Source: Austropuccinia psidii
Lineage: Eukaryota; Basidiomycota; Pucciniomycetes; Pucciniales; Sphaerophragmiaceae
Assembly (NCBI GenBank): GCA_023105745.1
Contig: JALGQZ010000007.1
Location: forward strand, 57,641,569 to 57,705,568
DNA: 64,000 nt
Reading direction: 5' to 3'
In this document: in pieces, positions 59,608-64,000 of the stretch
Layout of the letters: each line of letters opens with the position of its first letter
Numbering within the stretch: position 1 is the first letter of the stretch
Position numbers and translations under genes: made by a program
The notes under the pieces: model-generated
What the model was told of the DNA's origin: nothing
The model's input: the letters and a program-made list of their open reading frames with translations, nothing else
Databases searched by the model: none

Positions 59608-60101
59608 CTAAAAAAGACAAATAAATATAAGTCTTTTTATAAGAAGTGTTATTTTTGGCAAGATATGGCAATTTTCCACGTAGAAATTGCTTTTATATCT
59701 TTGAAAAATTGAAATAAATAAAGAAATGAATAAAAATGAATAAAAATAACTTTTTTTATTGGTTTTTAATATTTTTTAATATTTTTTATATATATTTTTT
59801 ATTTTTATTTTTTAAAGAATAAAATAAAAAATGAATATGATTCTTATAAAATTAAATTATAATAAAAATTATTTTTAATTTATAAAATATCTCTTTTAAT
59901 CACTAGAGTCACTCAAAGAAAGTTCTTGCAAGTCTAAGGATGTGAAAAACCACGTGTAAGACAGTACAATTGCTTTCCAAATGCCTCAATAGCTTTTAAA
60001 ATCAATAAAATATAAAATTATTATATAATTTTATGATTATAAATATAATTTATTATTGGATAAACCCAAATAGAATCTTTTTAAAGGTCTTTTAAGTAAA
60101 T
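59608..60101 (-). other. Leader / ORF1 intron 1 (3' part), element C2
   Basis: A/T-rich. It ends in TTTTTTAG before the TG of exon 1. Candidate 5' splice sites lie in the LTR (for example AAAG|GTAATT at 60808/60807). No coding content of its own. Confidence 0.5.
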
Positions 60102-60119
60102 ATCACGGCCAGGCCCCCA
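60102..60119 (-). other. Primer-binding site, element C2
   Basis: Minus-strand TGGGGGCCTGGCCGTGAT, two bases after the LTR; identical to element A. Confidence 0.78.
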
Positions 60120-60121
60120 AA

Positions 60122-62148
60122 TGTAAGGTTTGACTATGAAACAATAAGTAAAAAATTATTAATTTATTACTTATTATACTCTGAATGTCCTTATAATTAA
60201 AGTAAATAAGATTAAAATAATAATGATAATAAAGAAATATTATTATTATGGCGTAAAAATATTATATTATTAAATAAATATAATAATATAAATCAATATT
60301 ATATGAAATTATAATATTATAAATAATATATTAATATAAAATAATTAATATATTATAAAGCTCTTTATTATTGTTACCAACAAATAATAAAGGCGTAAAA
60401 AACTGTTTTTTATAAATAAAAAACAATTAATAACAATAATATTACTAATATTAAAGTTATATATTAATATAAATACTATTTATATTAATTAAGAATTATT
60501 AAGAGTAATAATAAGAGAGAAATTATTATAATAAGATGAAATAACCTACTTTTAACACTTAAAATAATAATTTTGAGATATTTTACGCCAAAAGAATATA
60601 ATACAACTTTTTCAAATTGTATTTACAATAAAAAATAAAGAAAATTACTAAATTTCTTGATTTTACGTGGAAATGAGTTTTTAGAGAGATTTTTAACAAA
60701 AACAATTAAATAAATGATTTAATCACGTCAAAATAGATGATTATAGAAAGGTGGTCTTTGGTCTTTAATAATATAACAGTTTTATATATAAAGAATAAAG
60801 AAATTACCTTTGATTTAATTGATTTAATGTTTTTGATGCGTCTGAGGGGAAAATAGAGTAAAAAGAGCTCTATTTATAGTAAATACCTCCCTCCTAGAGT
60901 CCAACAGGCTTCTAGTAGACGTGTACTGATCATATCCACTGGAATTGATCAATATTTTAAGGTTTGAGGGTGATTACATCATGATCAAACCATATTACGT
61001 CATTATTACACCATCATTTAGAGTTATCACTATAACTCTAAGTGTGATGACATCAGAGGCTTGGCAGAACCCCAAATTTCGTGGATTTTATTAGTTTTAA
61101 TCATAAACTAATAGTATTCACCAATTTTATCACTATTAAGACTGTTAAACTTAATTTAAGGTTACAGTATGTGATCATAACAGCTCAATTTAAGCTCAAA
61201 CTTTGATCCTCAATAACTTTTAAGGTTTTCACGCTACAGCAATTCAGAGAGTGAATTTTGATAGCCTGACATAACCTTATTATGCTGCCAAGAGCTTTTC
61301 ATTACATCATCAAAACTCTAATTTTGATGATTTTTCTTGTAACTCATCTTTTCTGTTGAGATTCAATATTTTAAACTTCAAACCTTGATTTCAGGGGGTT
61401 ATACCCTGAATTTAACAATACAAATTACGTCATTCTTCTCGAATAAACTAGTAGAATCCAACTGTATACTTTTTTTTAAGTTTGGACTACTTTCACAACA
61501 AAGTGGTCAACAGCTCTGTTGATTTTTATCAATATTTCCTCATAAGTCTTAACCTTGTTTATAATTTGCAAAATAAAGTTCATATCTGTGTTCTTACAGT
61601 AATTACGTGGTAACTTTATTTTTGGTTCATCATTCTAGCATGTATAGTTTAGAAGATATTAGCTATGATCACTGAATATATGCGTTGACCAAAAAAGTGC
61701 ATATATTCAGGATAATTCCTTAAGTATTGATTTTGGGAATTAGCTTATTAATTGTTTTATATGTGGAATTTTGTGGGGAATCCACTGGTACAATTTATTT
61801 CACATGTTGTTTCATTAGTTTCTGAGATAAATAAGGTTTTATGGTTTTTATAAGGTATTATACCTTATAATTCCTTAAATATTGACTTTACAGATATGCC
61901 ATAAAAGTGGTATATGTGTATTTTTCCATGGGGAATCCAATGGTATAATTTAATTTACATGTTGATTCATTGTTTTTTAAGTTAAACCAATTTTTATACC
62001 AATTTATGGTATTTTTTGTATATTTAAGTAATTATTCTTAATGTATATTTATTCTAAGTAATTTTAATATAATTATATTAAATTTATATTTATTCTGAGT
62101 CTTTTTTGTGACCTTATTGGGTATGTGGTCATATCTCAAAGGCTCACA
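60122..62148 (-). repeat. 5' LTR of element C2
   Basis: Nearly identical to 51454-53466. TATA box at 60871-60878 (minus strand). R-U5 lacks ATG on the coding strand, as in element A. Confidence 0.95.
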
Positions 62149-62153
62149 CTCAT
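62149..62153. repeat. Target site duplication CTCAT (right) of C2
   Basis: Matches 51449-51453. It marks where the D LTR resumes. Confidence 0.9.
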
Positions 62154-62968
62154 ACTGATGTACAAAAATACATCCAAAAACTTAAAACCCTTATAACTTT
62201 TGCTATTTTAAAGAAGGGTAAACATGAAGCATACCAAATTGAAGAGCTCATTAAGCTCTTCAATTCTGTGCTCTTAGTTTCTTGATATCTCAAAAACTGA
62301 CCAAGATATCTTGGTTGGAAGTATTTTGGCCAATACTGGCCTGTACCAAACCTGTACCAACCAGTACAGTCTTAATACTCAAAATAATGGTTGTTCAAAG
62401 CTTAAACCCGCCCAGAATGACTAGTATTGGTCATACAAACACCAGAACAATGTCATCCAAGTGCTGACGTGGCAGGTGAAAAGTTTTTTCATCCTGTATT
62501 GATCCAGAATGATCATTTGTGGTTCCAAAACCACAATTCTGCCTCTACTGACGTCAGAATTGAGGATCCAGAACCACAGACTGACCAATGAAGTGAAAAT
62601 TTTCACTCCTCTGACGTGTGAAGAGTAAATAACTCTTGACAGTCTTGAAAGATATAAAAAGAAGGGTTTTTGCCTTCAAAAATCCTCATCTTATCTTATT
62701 TTTATATATTCTTACGTGACAAGACTGTTATCCATCAGTAGTGTCCTTAGAATACTTAAAAGATATAATTAAATATAATTATTGTAGTGTTTCTTTACAG
62801 TCAAGGATATTAGAACATTGCAACCCAGGTCCTCAATAGACTCATCACCACTGTTACCACGTAGCAGTAGGACCTGAAGAATTATTTTATTACTTATTTG
62901 ACGTGTCACAGTCATAGTACTAGCTTGTATTTACTATTTTTAAGCTACTACAATGACTCACCCTGACA
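62154..62968 (+). repeat. 5' LTR of element D, second part
   Basis: Continues the LTR from 51453 and ends ACTCACCCTGACA. TGACGTCA is at 62549-62556 and TATAAAAA at 62653-62660. The R-U5 region has only one ATG (about 62952). Confidence 0.93.
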
Positions 62969-62971
62969 ATT

Positions 62972-62989
62972 TGGGGGCCTGGCCGTGGT
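62972..62989 (+). other. Primer-binding site, element D
   Basis: TGGGGGCCTGGCCGTGGT, three bases after the LTR. It is shared with family A in 17 of 18 positions although the LTRs are unrelated in sequence. Confidence 0.78.
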
Positions 62990-63568
62990 TTTTCAACCTT
63001 ATTGGACGTATTTTGAACTGAATTAGGCGTAAAATTCAGCTATTTAAAAGGTATTTCACTACAAGTGAGTAAAATTTCTATTTTATTATCATTTTTTTTT
63101 TATCACATATTTTATATACATTTTTTTTACTCCAAAAATATATATTATAAAATATTTTTGTTGAGAATAAGAGTACAAATCCTCTTTCTTTTTTTTTGCA
63201 ATAAATTCCACGAAATTTCATAATAATACATCTGTATTATTTAAATTTCAATATAAATAATAATATACAAACAGTATATTATTTATTTTACTATTATTTT
63301 TCACCAAAGTGCGTGAAAATTAATATAGAAACATTTATTAATTAATAATTAATAAATATTAAATAATAAAATAATTTTTTATTATTTATAAGGAATATTT
63401 TAATTAAATATTTCCTTTAAAACAAGATATCACTCAAATTGACGTGAAAACTTGTAATCACTTGATATTTAATCAATATCAAAGTGTTATAATAAATATT
63501 ATTTATAATATTTAATCAAATTTATTATAATTTAATAAATTTGACGTGTTTATATAAAAAAACACAAT
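62990..63568 (+). other. Leader of element D
   Basis: A/T-rich, matching 24578-25203 of B in reverse. ACGTG/ACGTC motifs are intact where B has lost some. No coding content. Confidence 0.55.
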
Positions 63569-63639
63569 AATATCCAAGTGAATCATTCACAAAACACTTG
63601 GATATTACAGTTTTTCACTTATAAAACATAAGTGAAAAA
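63569..63639 (+). other. Tandem perfect stem-loops in the leader (element D)
   Basis: Stem 1: AATATCCAAGTG (63569-63580) with CACTTGGATATT (63595-63606). Stem 2: TTTTTCACTTA (63611-63621) with TAAGTGAAAAA (63629-63639). Both are perfect and separated by four bases. They are conserved in B. Confidence 0.65.
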
Positions 63640-63794
63640 CTCAAAACTGTTATTTTTCAAACAAAAACATATAAAAACAATAAAAAACATAAAAAATACC
63701 TAAAAATTTCGAAAAATAACAGTAGAATTGAATATAATCATTTTGTTTTATCATAAAATACTGATATACAATCTGAAATATCTTTTCTGAATAG

Positions 63795-64000
63795 TGGAAA
63801 AGGACTACATTCCATTAGAAACCCAGTCACAAGGAAACCCATCCGTGACAGCCTCAGAAGACAGAGAGGTGCTGCCAAAAACCAAGGGCAAGCAGAAAAG
63901 ACACAGTGAAGTGACAATCAACTCAAAAGATTGGACACCAATAGCTGTGCCAAGGGCCAAAAAACCCAGAAAAGCCCCAACAAAACCAGTTGGATCACCA
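63795..64000 (+). CDS. ORF1 exon 1 of element D, cut by the window end
   Basis: Begins TG after CTGAATAG (3' splice site) and stays open to the window end. The Lys/Arg-rich product (KTKGKQKRHSEV, KKPRKAPTKP) differs from B at only three of about 68 residues. The rest of the element, including any intact Gag-Pol, lies outside the window. Confidence 0.65.

Larger units (their letters stand above)
51454..62148 (-). mobile_element. Element C2: nearly intact family A chromovirus
   Basis: LTRs of 2013 and 2027 bp that look almost identical except for a 14-base indel, perfect CTCAT duplications, intact primer site and polypurine tract. A single one-base deletion near 54195 is the only lesion I see in gag-pol. 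All catalytic residues of protease, RT and integrase are present. This is the youngest insertion in the window and is nested two levels deep (in D, in C1). Confidence 0.95.

Overview
This window is almost entirely transposable-element DNA. I see no host gene, rRNA, tRNA or CRISPR array. It looks like part of a very repeat-rich fungal genome, most likely a rust fungus (Pucciniales). Reasons: Ty3/gypsy chromoviruses with chromodomain-like integrase tails, short GT-AG introns, strong CpG depletion, and polyproteins resembling (from memory only, not searched) the 'hypothetical proteins' abundant in the myrtle rust Austropuccinia psidii. The species is a guess; 'basidiomycete, probably rust' is firmer.

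Three Ty3 families are present. Family A (LTR about 2.0 kb, TGTGAGCC...CCTTACA): element A (2014-12460, + strand, target duplication GAATC); element C1 (- strand, from 46372 to beyond the window); element C2 (51454-62148, - strand, duplication CTCAT, nearly intact); and an old solo LTR (12978-14842, duplication CTGGA). Family B (LTR about 1.5 kb, TGTCAACC...CCTGACA): element B (16451-26731, - strand, duplication CTGCT); element D (5' part only, + strand, from 50769 to the window end); and a related old solo LTR (15310-27035, duplication GGAAT) that B landed in. Family E is a self-priming, Tf1/sushi-like chromovirus (34699-44877, - strand). The nesting is explicit: C1 was hit by D, whose 5' LTR was then hit by C2.

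Families A and B share an unusual 5' organisation. After a tRNA primer site comes a spliced exon without its own AUG, then an intron of about 81-87 nt. The Gag-Pol start codon lies inside that intron, just before the 3' splice site. Splicing removes this AUG and carries the exon into the +1 frame, giving a separate ORF1 that overlaps the N-terminal part of Gag. Between copies A and C2 the +1 frame is much better conserved than the Gag frame (8 against 22 amino-acid differences over 148 codons, by eye). The same geometry in two diverged families is the best candidate here for an undescribed system: an intron-retention switch between Gag-Pol and an overprinted accessory protein.

Family E carries a second oddity: an intron-containing antisense gene between integrase and the 3' LTR, encoding a protein with a Zn2Cys6-like cysteine pattern (decayed here). 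The remaining DNA (1-2008, 12466-12972, 14848-15304, 27041-34693, 44883-46366) is CpG-depleted sequence in which I recognise no gene.
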